In this document: piece after piece, positions 11,473-21,654 of the stretch
How the letters are laid out: each line of letters opens with the position of its first letter
Position numbering within the stretch: position 1 is the stretch's first letter
Assembly (NCBI GenBank): GCA_027704905.1
Contig: JANIIK010000743.1
Span: forward strand, 62,001-126,000
DNA from: Muraenolepis orangiensis
Lineage: Eukaryota > Chordata > Actinopteri > Gadiformes > Muraenolepididae
Reading direction: 5' to 3'
Length of the DNA: 64,000 nt
Notes under the pieces: generated by a model
What the model was told of the DNA's origin: nothing
What the model saw: only the letters and a program-made list of their open reading frames with translations
The model's database searches: none
Translations under genes and position numbers: made by a program

Positions 11473-11848
11473 AAAAACAACAACATGTTAGGGTTAAAGG
11501 GCAGGGTTATGGTTAAAGGGAAGGGTTAGTGTGCTCCATTCCCAGCCCCCTCGATATTTACCTGGAAGTCATCCAATAGAGCAAAAATGACTAAACCCAT
11601 TGGTCATGAATGATGTGTGTCTAACATAAAACTAACAATATATTTACTGTATAAATATATATTTTTATATATTTATAAAAGCATCTGCTAATGATCGGAG
11701 AGTAAAAATAGAAAATATGCAAGATTGTCATTATTTTACCATCTGCGGGTTTTAAAATAATGTGATCTCTGACACGTTGTCCTAGACAGGACTGTTTTCA
11801 CCTGGAAAAAAGAGATTTTGGGGTTTACTAAAACACAATCAATGTTTT
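11473..11848. other. Spacer
   Basis: AT-rich non-coding sequence. Unit 2 (31919-32339) has an extra ~24-bp stretch near 31995 containing gggttcaatccc and about 20 extra bases near 32202. Confidence 0.4.
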
Positions 11849-12073
11849 ATGGATTCCAATCATCCCTTTTCTCTTCCCAATCCCTCATACCAACTATATC
11901 AAAGACACAAAGACACCTTTCACCCCAACCATGGACTGTTTGCCCTCCTCTCCTCCAGGAGGCGCTATAGCAACCTTTGTTCCAAGTCAAGCAGGCTTAG
12001 GAACAGCTTCTTCGCCTCAGCTCTCTCTGAGAGCATTAACACGCTGTTTCACTGTGTTTCACGAATGATATAA
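11849..12073 (+). pseudogene. LINE C-terminal fragment
   Basis: The plus-strand frame ends 'LFALLSSRRRYSNLCSKSS' followed by 'RLRNSFFASALSESIN'. This resembles the conserved C-terminal 'LFxLLPSGRRYRSxRSRTxRLxxSFFPxAVxLLN' tail of fish CR1/Rex1-like LINE proteins. Only the tail is present. Unit 2 has the same piece at 32340-32564. Confidence is limited because the segment is short and diverged. Confidence 0.45.
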
Positions 12074-12091
12074 GAACTATTCTCTCCCCTT

Positions 12092-12192
12092 GGGGAAGAT
12101 TGTGATGATGAAGATACCAGAATAGAAAGGTTAGCTGGGGGAGGGCCAGCTAAACTTTCTATTCTGGTATCTTCATCATCACAATCTTCCCC
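12092..12192. repeat. 101-bp near-perfect inverted repeat (hairpin)
   Basis: The 47-bp left arm (12092-12138) pairs with the right arm (12146-12192) with a single mismatch around a 7-nt loop. The arms begin ggggaagattgtgatgatga and end with its complement. The unit-2 copy at 32583-32683 has identical arms and differs in one loop base. Confidence 0.9.
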
Positions 12193-12374
12193 ATCATCAC
12201 TTCCATCATCATTATCCTCATCCTTGTTGTGATCTTTCTACAACTGACGGCCTGGCGCCACCTACTGGCCAACAATAATAAACACTCACTGCAGGTCTCC
12301 ACAAACGTTTGATATTTAGCAGTACAGAAAAACAAGGGATTATTCAACTCAAAAAGTGGCAAAAGTGGTATTGT
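12193..12374. other. Spacer between hairpin and satellite
   Basis: No gene is recognised. The unit-2 equivalent (32684-32850) lacks about 15 bp. Confidence 0.4.
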
Positions 12375-13430
12375 ATTACTACATAATAACACATATTACA
12401 TACATATTACATACAACTACTACCTTAACTACCACATATTATATACAACTACTACCTCAACTACCACATATTATATATAACTACTACATCAACTACAACA
12501 TATTATATACTACAACTACTCTCTCAACTACCACATATTATATAACACCACTAAATCAAATACCACATAGTATAGACACAACTACTACCTTAACTACCAC
12601 ACATTATATACAACTACTACCTCAACTACAACATATTATACACAACCACTACCTCAACTACGATATATTATATACAACTACTAACTGAACTACCACACAT
12701 TATATACAACTACTACCTCAACTACCACATATTATATGTTACTAGTACCTCAACTACAACATATTATACACAATTACTACCTCAACTACAACATATTATA
12801 CACAACTACTAACTGAACTACCACACATTATATACAACTACTACCTCAACTACCACATATTATATGTTACTAGTACCTCAACTACAACATATTATACACA
12901 ATTACTACCTCAACTACAACATATGATAAATAACTACCTCAATCACCACATATAACATACAACTACTACCTTCACTACCACATGTTATATACAACTACTA
13001 CCTTCACTACCACATGTTATATACAACTACTACCTTCACTACCACATGTTATATACAACTACTACCTCAACTACCACATGTTATATACAACTACTACCTC
13101 AACTACCACATGTTATATACAACTACTACCTCAACTACCACATGTTATATACAACTACTACCTTCACTACCACATGTTATATACTACTACTACCTTCACT
13201 ACCACATGTTATATACAACTACTACCTTCACTACCACATGTTATATACAACTACTACCTTCACTACCACATGTTATATACAACTACTACCTTCACTACCA
13301 CATGTTATATACAACTACTACCTTCACTACCACATGTTATATACAACTACTACCTCAACTACCACATGTTATATACTACTACTACCTCAACTACCACATG
13401 TTATATACTACTACTACCTCAACCACAACA
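12375..13430. repeat. 32-bp satellite array
   Basis: Tandem ~32-bp copies with the core ACTACTACCTTCACTACCAC or ACTACTACCTCAACTACCAC joined by atgttatatac or atattatatac. Because 32 is not a multiple of 3, the frames cycle with a 32-residue period. These frames are not genes. Confidence 0.95.
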
Positions 13431-13745
13431 AAGTCTAAATCAAAGTCAAAATCAATGTTATTGTCCAATGTCCACATGTGTTCTACATATAGAGATCTGA
13501 TTCAGTTTCTACAGTCCAACAGTGAGCAATATACATCAACAACAACACTAAACAAAGGGCCCAGACCAAAAAGGGGGAACAAGAAGTTAGTAATAATATA
13601 ATCACCAAAACACAATCAGCAGAACATGAAGTTGACATTTAGTGCAAGTATCCTTTAGTGCAGAATGTTGATTAAATCATATTTACAACAGCAGCAGAGA
13701 TGAATAGATAAAGTGACTGGTGCTGGATGTGTGTGTGTGTGTGTG
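13431..13745 (-). mobile_element. Probable LINE 3'-end fragment
   Basis: The aaagtcaaagtcaa-type start followed by ttattgtcc resembles the 3' tail of fish CR1/L2-like LINEs inserted on the minus strand. No coding sequence remains. It is also present at 33539-33860. Confidence 0.35.
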
Positions 13746-13794
13746 TGGGGGGGGGGGTTAAAGACCAGGTCTATTTGGGACAGGGAGGAAAGGT

Positions 13795-14590
13795 GGGAGG
13801 GAGGGTACAGAGGGGGGAGAGAAGAGAGAGAAGGGAGAGAAGGGAGAGAAGGGAGAGAAGAGAGAGAAGGGAGAGAAGAGAGAGAAGGGAGAGAAGAGAG
13901 AGAAGGGAGAGAAGGGAGAAAGGGATAGAAGGAGAGATGAGAGAGAAGGGAGAGAAGGGAGAGAAAAGAGAGAAGAGAGAGAAGAGAGAGAAGGGAGAGA
14001 AGGGAGAGAAGAGAGAGAAGGGAGAGAAGGGAGAGAAGAGAGAAGAGAGAGAAGGGAGAGAAGAGAGAGAAGAGAGAGAAGGGAGAGAAGAGAGAGAAGA
14101 GAGAGAAGGGAGAGAAGAGAGAGAAGGGAGGGAAGGGAGAGAAGGGAGAGAAGAGAGAGAAGAGAGAGAAGGGAGAGAAGAGAGAGAAGGGAGGGAAGGG
14201 AGAGAAGGGAGAGAAGAGAGAGAAGGGAGAGAAGGGAGATAAGGGAGATAAGGGAGAAAGGGAGAGAAGGAGAGATGAGAGAGAAGGGAGAGAAGGGAGA
14301 GAAGAGAGAGAAGAGAGAGAAGAGAGAGAAGGGAGAGAAGGGAGAGAAGAGAGAGAAGGGAGAGAAGGGAGAGAAGAGAGAGAAGGGAGGGAAGGGAGAG
14401 AAGGGAGAGAAGGGAGAGAAGAGAGAGAAGGGAGAGAGAAGAGAGAGAAGAGAGAGAAGGGAGAGAAGAGAGAGAAGGGAGAGAAGGGAGAGAAGAGAGA
14501 GAAGAGAGAGAAGGGAGAGAAGGGAGAGAAGAGAGAGAAGGGAGAGAAGGGAGAGAGAAGGGAGAAAGGTCAGAGGGAGGGGAGAGAAGT
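13795..14590. repeat. (GGGAGAGAA/GAGAGAA)n purine array
   Basis: About 800 bp of almost pure purine on the plus strand with 9-10-bp submotifs. Frames in it encode only Glu/Arg/Lys or Leu/Ser repeats. The unit-2 array (33905-34190) is much shorter, and unit 3 lacks it. Confidence 0.95.
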
Positions 14591-14599
14591 CAGGATAAA

Positions 14600-14750
14600 G
14601 AGTCAACATATTATAAAATGGTCAACATATTATATACAACTACCACACATATATAAAACTACTACCTCAACTACCACACATATATAAAACTACTACCTCA
14701 ACTACCACATCTTACACACATCTAACACAACTACCACATATAACATACAG
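14600..14750. repeat. Satellite copies
   Basis: A few degenerate copies of the 32-bp family. Confidence 0.8.
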
Positions 14751-14752
14751 AC

Positions 14753-14909
14753 TGTAGCTACACCGGTCCAATGAGTTAGGCCACCAAACATACTGATGTC
14801 TTCCAAGGTTTATTTCTCTCCTCCTCTCTCTCTCTCTCTGAAGACACCGTGTAAACTACAAAAGTAAACAACATATTCATTCAAAGTTTACACGAGGCAA
14901 AATCAGTTT
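14753..14909. mobile_element. Truncated copy of the 484-bp TGTAG...TTACA element
   Basis: This matches the first ~155 bp of the element at 34402-34885 and stops abruptly at the satellite. It is a deletion derivative with no coding content. Confidence 0.5.
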
Positions 14910-15125
14910 TCAACACATATTATATACAACTACTACCTCAACTACCACATATTACATACAACTACTACCTCAACTACCACATATTACATACAACTACTAC
15001 CTCAACTACCACATATTACATACAACTACTACCTCAACTACCACATATTACATACAACTACTACCTCAACTACCACATATTACATACAACTACTGCCACA
15101 ACTACAACATATTATATACAACTAC
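14910..15125. repeat. 32-bp satellite copies
   Basis: Six to seven regular copies just before the CL-flanking block. Confidence 0.9.
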
Positions 15126-16200
<1,075 letters not shown>

Positions 16201-16205
16201 ACATC

Positions 16206-16211
16206 TTTATT
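16206..16211 (-). terminator. CL poly(A) signal AATAAA
   Basis: AATAAA on the minus strand about 185 bp downstream of the CL stop codon, conserved in the other two cassettes. Confidence 0.75.
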
Positions 16212-16395
16212 AAATGTTCAACATGTGACAAACTCAAGCAAAGGGTAACAGACCATGAAGCGTAATGCTAATGGCTCAAAGACATGTTATATTGATGGAG
16301 GTCATCAGAAGCTGCAGCTACCTTAGACAGAGAGATAGAAAGCAGACGTGTCAGAGGAGATTTGTATTCTACACTACTTCCATGCTGGAGCCTCT

Positions 16396-16718
16396 CTACT
16401 CTGAACACTGGTCAGGATTCAGGGTTTGAGTGACAGGCGTCTGGCCGCTCCTACTGGCCTCACAGCTCACTGAGCCCGCCTTCCTCCACTGGTCCGCAGG
16501 GAGGGTCAGGGCGCTGCTCCGGCTGTAGGTGCCATCTTTCCCCAGGACCCCCGGGCTATCCGACACCCCGGCAGACCTGCTGCTGCCCCCCACCTTCCAG
16601 CCAAGCTTCCAGTCTGAGGGGAAGCCCCCAGTGGCCAAACACAGCAGTGCAGCCCTGCCCTGCTCCAGCTCCACTCTGGAGGGAGGAAGGAGGCTCAGCG
16701 TGGGCTGAACCACTCCCA
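16396..16718 (-). CDS. Immunoglobulin light-chain constant exon (CL, cassette 1)
   Basis: This single exon encodes the C1-set constant domain of a teleost IgL, secreted or membrane-displayed with the heavy chain. The acceptor is a (TC)n tract ending in CAG at 16719-16721. The exon starts in phase 1, so J supplies the first base of the first codon. It has 106 full codons. Landmarks are 'PTLSLLPPS' at residues 5-13, Cys26, Trp40 in 'WKLGWKV', and Cys85 in 'SVSCEAS', which give the intradomain disulphide pair and core Trp. Cys104 in the C-terminal 'DQCSE' is the expected bond to the heavy chain. Length and motifs are complete. Its J lies 0.97 kb upstream on the same strand, and its V is on the opposite strand. 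Residue 78 is Arg here, against Lys in cassettes 2 and 3. Confidence 0.95.
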
Positions 16719-16920
16719 CTGGAAGAGAGAGAGAGAGAGGAGACAAGTGGACAACTGGCTCCCTTAACATGGCCGCTCATAGGGAGCACAGAGGACTGGA
16801 AGATTCATCAACTGTTGTAGTTGTTGATTGAAATGTGGAAATTAATATAAATTAAACCATAACACATTTATTGTTTGAAACATTTAAATGTGTCATGTAT
16901 TTATTTCTAAATCTTAAATC

Positions 16921-17155
16921 CTCTTTATTGGTCTCATGTACACACACACAGTGAAATGTGTTCTCTGCATTTAACCCATCCTAGTATTAGGAGCAGTGGG
17001 CAGCTATTGTATATACAGCACTAGGGGAGCAGGGTAAGGGTCTGGTGCCTTGCTCATGGGCACCTCGGCAGTGCCCGGGTGTTTCGGGGACTTGAACCGG
17101 GGACCTTCTGGTTCCAGAGCCAAGTCTCAAAAGACAGAGCTATCCACCCGCCAAT
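16921..17155. repeat. Dispersed fish repeat in the J-C intron
   Basis: The stretch with ttggtctcatgtacacac, tgcatttaacccatccta, ggtgccttgctcatgggcac and gggacttgaaccggggacct is a repeat common in teleost genomes. It occupies the J-C intron of all three cassettes (36785-37017, 57420-57651), so it was inserted before the triplication. Confidence 0.6.
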
Positions 17156-17686
17156 TGATATCAATTTCCACATTAATTCTAAATGAATACATGAGACCCA
17201 TTGTAATGTGTCAACAGCTGTCAGGTGGCAGAACTTCTTCAGATTCGTTTCTCACTTCCTTTTCTTATATTTAATTCAACGTTCGGCCAAAACACTTCAG
17301 AATAATTTACAATGGGAACCTTTAAGCACAGAAATACATTTGCAAATTAAATGTTCTATTCATTAAATTATGACTTTTTAGAAGTCTTAACTGAACTTGA
17401 AGGATAATTGTTTGCCCATTTCATGAAGTACAAATAAATTCAATGATATGCTTAATAAATGATGAATGCTCATCATAATTAAATCATTACAAAAACAATG
17501 TAAATAAATAATAACATTAAGTGACTGAACTCCATTAAATAATAATAGTCCACTGCTTTTAACAACCAAACAGAAGTTTCAAAGTTTAGAATATAAATAT
17601 ACAAAATGTGTTCTTCAGACCAATTTCGATATAAACTTAATGTTTAGGGAGTTATATCAGATAAAGAAAAGTGTCCTTGTACTTAC

Positions 17687-17724
17687 AGTCAACGGTGAGT
17701 TTGGTGCCTCCACCAAAAGTGTAC
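17687..17724 (-). CDS. IgL joining segment (J, cassette 1)
   Basis: This 38-bp germline J reads 'YTFGGGTKLTVD' on the minus strand, containing the invariant FGGGT motif. It is bounded upstream by a 23-bp-spacer RSS and downstream by the splice donor GTAAGT (17681-17686). It ends in phase 1, matching the CL exon. Only one J is visible in the cassette. Confidence 0.95.
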
Positions 17725-17763
17725 CACAGTGATACATCCTCAATAAGAGTCTGTACAAAAACC
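17725..17763 (-). other. J recombination signal, 23-bp spacer
   Basis: On the minus strand the order is nonamer GGTTTTTGT (17755-17763), a 23-bp spacer, then the consensus heptamer CACTGTG (17725-17731) directly abutting J. A 23-RSS on J is the kappa-type arrangement. Confidence 0.95.
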
Positions 17764-18197
17764 TCCCTCCCATTGAAGACACATCTCACTGACACATAGA
17801 CACTAACTTATCACAGGAAACTATGAAGGAGTTCACATTTGATCAACTCAAGCCCTGGTTAGTTACTTTTATCAAGTGTTTCAAAGTATGGATTGTATTT
17901 ATTCTACATGTATTATCATAAAGTACACTCACATAACTTAATTAAGATGAAAGTGAAATACAGATACATGAATTACAAAGATAATACTAGCATACGTTAT
18001 TATGTTTTTTTATGAAACTAGCAATTTATTTTTATTTTAAAAAGTAGAACATTTAAGAATGTCAAACAAACCAAGAAAAACATGAATTGGAAAAAAGTCA
18101 CGGATGATGAATTCTGATTGTTTGCAGCTAAATCCACATCGTATTCCATAAAGTGTGAATGTAGAAGAGATACAGAGGTCCTCCCAGAATGTATGCA
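17764..18197. other. J-V intergenic spacer
   Basis: AT-rich sequence with no gene. It lies in the segment that V-J joining would invert. Confidence 0.5.
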
Positions 18198-18431
18198 TTC
18201 ACCCTAACCCCCAGTGAGATGAGTGGAAACAGGTGGTTCACTCTCACCCCCAGTGTGATGAGTGGAAACAGGTGGTTCACTCTCACCCCCAGTGTGATGA
18301 GTGGAAACAGGTGGTTCACTCTCACCCCCAGTGTGATGAGTGGAAACAGGTGGTTCACTCTCACCCCCAGTGTGATGAGTGGAAACAGGTGGTTCACTCT
18401 CACCCCCAGTGTGATGAGTGGAAACAGGTCA
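18198..18431 (+). repeat. 39-bp minisatellite upstream of the V promoter, 6 copies
   Basis: Six head-to-tail 39-bp copies, each with cagtgtgatgagtggaaa followed by caggtggttcactctcaccc. Each of the first five copies includes the E-box CAGGTG; the last reads CAGGTC. The array ends about 18 bp before the octamer. Cassette 2 also has 6 copies and cassette 3 has 14. Confidence 0.95.
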
Positions 18432-18448
18432 TTTCCATACAGAGGAAG

Positions 18449-18492
18449 CTTTGCATGCTGAGCTGAAACTGGGCTTCTGAGAGGGTTTAAAA
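18449..18492 (+). promoter_or_regulatory. V promoter: octamer and TATA box (cassette 1)
   Basis: CTTTGCAT at 18449-18456 matches seven of eight bases of the light-chain octamer ATTTGCAT. TTTAAAA at 18486-18492 is a TATA-like box. The spacing to the ATG (18558) and the sequence are conserved in all three cassettes. Confidence 0.75.
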
Positions 18493-18557
18493 GTCCTCTC
18501 AGTTCAACACTGCAGGACTCTGAGCTGTGACTCAACACCCCAGAAACCGTGGCAACC

Positions 18558-19023
18558 ATGAACCACCTCACCATCCTTTTCTGGACAGTGGTCTGTGGAT
18601 CCTTAACAGGTGGGTTCATTCCTCTCCATCCACATGTGGACCACCCGTCTGTGTTTGCTTGTGTTTTCTGTTGGATGACTCCATGTTATGTTTGTTTGTT
18701 TTCTATAGGAACCAGCAGTCAGGTGACTGTGACCCAGCCATCAGTAGTGACTTTTACTGCAGGATCCAGAGTCACTCTGACCTGTAAAACCAACCCAGCG
18801 GTTTATGCTAATAATCACATATTCTGGTACCAACAGAAACCCGGTGAAGCCCCCAAGCTCATCATGAAAATTATAAACCAACTTGTATCACCAACACCAG
18901 CTCGGTTTAGTGGCAGTGGAGGCAGCACTGACTTCTCTCTGACCATCACCGGAGCCCAGCCTGAAGACGCAGCAGTTTATCACTGTCTGAGTCTCTACTA
19001 CCCTCTCAGTGTTAAAGTGTTCA
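18558..19023 (+). CDS. IgL variable segment (V, cassette 1), two exons
   Basis: Exon 1 (18558-18609) encodes the signal peptide 'MNHLTILFWTVVCGSLTG'. A GT-AG intron (18610-18708) follows, then exon 2 (18709-19023). The spliced germline product has 122 codons. It shows FR1 'QVTVTQPSVVTF', Cys43, 'IFWYQQKPGEAPKL' with Trp57, 'RFSGSGGSTDFSLTI', and 'EDAAVYHC' with Cys110. CDR1 is three residues shorter than in cassettes 2 and 3. The frame reads through the intron as well, so an unspliced ORF of 163 codons starting upstream is misleading; the conserved leader ATG and splice sites fix the model. It is transcribed towards the right, opposite to J and C, and joining requires inversion. All key residues are present, so it looks functional. 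Confidence 0.95.
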
Positions 19024-19051
19024 CACAGTGATTGAGAGCCGTACATAAACC
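19024..19051 (+). other. V recombination signal, 12-bp spacer
   Basis: Consensus heptamer CACAGTG (19024-19030), 12-bp spacer, nonamer ACATAAACC (19043-19051, one mismatch from ACAAAAACC). It is identical in all three V segments. Confidence 0.95.
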
Positions 19052-19205
19052 TCCCTCAGTCAGACTGTGTAGTCACTGAGTCGTTACAGCAGGAACCTGC
19101 TGCAGCTGCTGAGGGGGAAGAGACTCTGACACAGAGCACTGAGCACAGAGCTGCTCTAACCAGGGGCCTCAACCAAGAACCAGCTTTATACTGCTCTACA
19201 CTATG
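19052..19205. other. V downstream flank
   Basis: About 150 bp of conserved non-coding sequence before the satellite, shared by all three cassettes. Confidence 0.5.
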
Positions 19206-19792
19206 GAATATACAGATACTACCTCAACTACCACATGTTATATACTACTACTACCTCAACCACCACATGGTATATACTACTACTAACTCAACTACCACAT
19301 AGTATATACTACTACTACCTCAACTACCACATGTTATATACTACTACTACCTCAACTACCACATGTTATATACTACTACTACCTCAACTACCACATGTTA
19401 TATACTACTACTACCTCAACTACCACATGTTATATACTACTACTACCTCAACTACCACATGTTATATACTACGACTACCTCAACTACCACATGTTATATA
19501 CTACTACTACCTCAACTACCACATGTTATATACTACTACTAACTCAACTAACACATATTATATACTACTACTACCTCAACTACCACATGTTATATACTAC
19601 TACTACCTCAACTACTACATGTTATATACTACTACTAACTCAACTACCACATGTTATATACTACTACTACCTCAACTACCACATGTTATATACTACTACT
19701 ACCTCAACTACTACATGTTATATACTACTACTAACTCAACTACAACATATTATCTACCACTACTACCTCAACTACAACATATAATATACAAC
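19206..19792. repeat. 32-bp satellite array
   Basis: Regular copies with catgttatatactactact plus acctcaactacca. Confidence 0.95.
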
Positions 19793-20496
19793 TAGATTAG
19801 ATTAGATTAGATTAGATTAGATTAGATTAGATTCTAATGTAATGTCATTTCACAGCACAGTACAGTACAGTGATAATAATGGAGCATCTAACCAGAGGGC
19901 ACATGTTGCAGTAAAGTGGCTGGTAATATAATATAATTTACAGTTTAATGTACTGGTTTAAAGACAGTCTAGGTATTAAATGGGATATGAGCAGCACAAT
20001 AATATAATAAGGTATATGTATATACAGCTAAGTGAGTATTTAACAGGTAGTGATCAGGGGTATGCCCTTATTGAAAGCAGGATACATATATATAAATGTA
20101 AATGAATATACAAGTGAGCATATATAAATGTATGGTATATATAAATGTATACACAGGGGTAGGAGCAGTTCTATCAACAGTTGAGATTTAAATCTATATG
20201 GCAGGTACAGTAAACAGGTATCTTAGTAATAAATACTAGCGCATTGCCCGTGGGATTCCACGGGATGGCTATGGCCCCTACATGAGTATTGTGTAGGATG
20301 ATCACCTGACTTCCATTGTTACGGTCTACAGCTCAGCATTGAAACCCCAGAATTTTCCACTAAATCGCCCGCAAAACGAAAACTACTGGATGGAATGCTT
20401 AACAAATGGAACTTGGTCACGTTCAGACCCCCCCCAAGCATCCCGCCCAGTATGAAGACCCCCCTCAACCTGAAAGGGGGCGGGTTTCTTCTGACA

Positions 20497-20532
<36 letters not shown>

Positions 20533-20660
20533 CCGTTAGAGAATGATATAGTAGATGTAAAGTATAGAGAGGAAGGTAGTTGTGATACAGTTTGTTTTTA
20601 CAGTTTGTTTTTTCTTTCTCCTTTTTTACAATTAGTCAAAGACATTGGTGGTGATTATTA
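19793..20660 (-). mobile_element. LINE 3' end: (AATCT)n tail and 3' UTR (Rex1-like)
   Basis: The (GATTA)n run is followed by ctaatgtaatgtcatttcac and agcacagtacagtacagtga, which resembles the 3' end of a fish LINE lying on the minus strand. It is probably the same element as the RT fragment at 21655-22640. The Helitron at 20236-20555 interrupts it. Related 3' pieces are at 24160-24415, 39530-40105, 48250-48530 and 52721-52925. Confidence 0.5.
20236..20555 (-). mobile_element. Non-autonomous Helitron, complete, 320 bp
   Basis: On the minus strand it starts with TC (20555-20554) and ends with CTAG (20239-20236). A 7-bp-stem hairpin, CCCGTGG/CCACGGG (20247-20264), lies 7 nt before the end. It lies exactly between A (20235) and T (20556). 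The related sequence at 24354-24364 (aataaata then tgtaaac) shows the empty site. It includes a short (AC)n tract and no coding sequence, so it must have been moved by a Helitron Rep/helicase encoded elsewhere. The unit-2 copy keeps only the first ~25 bp (39952-39976). Confidence 0.8.
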
Positions 20661-20674
20661 TAGGTGTTGAGTAG

Positions 20675-21440
20675 AGGGGGGGGCAGGGGGGGGGGCAGCA
20701 GGGGGGTGGAAGCAGGGGGGGGCACAGCAGAGGTGCAGCATCAGGGGGGGGGGGGGGGCAGCAGTGGGGGGGGACAGCAGAGGGGGGGGCAGCAGTGGGG
20801 GGGGGCAGCAGTGGGGGCGTGCAGCAGAGGGGGGGGCAGCAGTGGGGGCGTGCAGCAGAGGGGGGGGCAGCAGTGGGGGGGGGCAGCAGAGGTGCAGCAG
20901 CAGGGGGCGGCGGCAGCAGTGGGGGGGGGGACAGCAGAGGGGGGGCAGCAGAGGGGGAGGGAAGCAGGGGGGGGGAGTAGAGGGGGGGCAGCAGTGGGGG
21001 GGGGGCGGCAGAGGGGGAGGAAAGCAGAGGGGGGGCAGCAGAGGGGGGGGTGCAGCAGTGGGGGAGGGAAGCAGGGGGGGGAGTAGAGGGGGGGCGGCTG
21101 CAGGGGGGGGGACAGCAGAGGGGGAGGAAAGCAGAGGGGGGGGGGACAGCAGAGGTGCAGCAGCAGGGGGGGGGGCAGCAGTGGGGGGGGGGACAGCAGA
21201 GGGGGGGCAGCAGAGGGGGAGGGAAGCAGGGGGGGGGAGTAGAGGGGGGCAGCAGTGGGGGGGGGCGGCAGAGGGGGAGGAAAGCAGAGGGGGGGCAGCA
21301 GAGGTGCAGCAGCAGGGGGCGGCGGCAGCAGTGGGGGAGGGAAGCAGGGGGGGGAGTAGAGGGGGGCGGCTGCAGGGGGGGGGACAGCAGAGGGGGAGGA
21401 AAGCAGAGGGGGGCACAACAGAGGTGTGGCAGCAGGGGGG
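20675..21440 (+). repeat. Irregular (G)n-CAGCAG array
   Basis: About 760 bp of runs of 5-14 G separated by cagcag, cagcagtg, aagcag or agtaga. Composite blocks of about 250 bp are themselves repeated. Read in reverse it is Pro/Ala-rich in all frames and is not a gene. Confidence 0.9.
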
Positions 21441-21444
21441 GCCG

Positions 21445-21654
21445 GTGTTTAGGGTGAGGTGTTTAGGGTGAGGTGTTTAGGGTGAGGTGTTTAGGGTGAG
21501 GTGTTTAGGGTGAGGTGTTTAGGGTGAGGTGTTTAGGGTGAGGTGTTTAGGGTGAGGTGTTTAGGGTGAGGTGTTTAGGGTGAGGTGTTTAGGGTGAGGT
21601 GTTTAGGGTGAGGTGTTTAGGGTGAGGTGTTTAGGGTGAGGTGTTTAGGGTGAG
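21445..21654 (+). repeat. 14-bp array GTGTTTAGGGTGAG, 15 perfect copies
   Basis: Fifteen consecutive identical 14-mers. Read on the minus strand they continue in frame from the LINE RT coding sequence at 21655 and upstream ('STLTLNT'), so the array appears to have grown from inside that ORF. Confidence 0.9.

Noticed and set aside
12982..13601. Long Tyr/Thr/Leu-rich open frames (also at 19235-19795, 39099-39531, 60292-61437)
   Set aside because: They are translations of the 32-bp satellite, open in all frames because the unit lacks stop codons; no start context or unique sequence.
13727..14609. Glu/Arg/Lys and Leu/Ser frames up to 283 codons
   Set aside because: Purine array, no unique protein sequence.
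17085..17115. NF-kappaB-like or tRNA-like motif in the J-C intron (ggggacttgaaccgggga)
   Set aside because: It lies within a dispersed fish repeat and does not match the kappaB consensus; no tRNA cloverleaf can be drawn.
18549..19031. Single 160-163-codon ORFs over each V segment
   Set aside because: They read through the intron; the conserved leader ATG, GT-AG sites and RSS define a two-exon V gene.
20658..21471. Pro/Ala- or Gly-rich frames of 225-252 codons
   Set aside because: Simple translation of the G-rich array on both strands.
21445..21654. Interstitial telomere repeat (TTAGGG-like)
   Set aside because: The unit is a perfect 14-mer continuous with LINE coding sequence, not a TTAGGG array.
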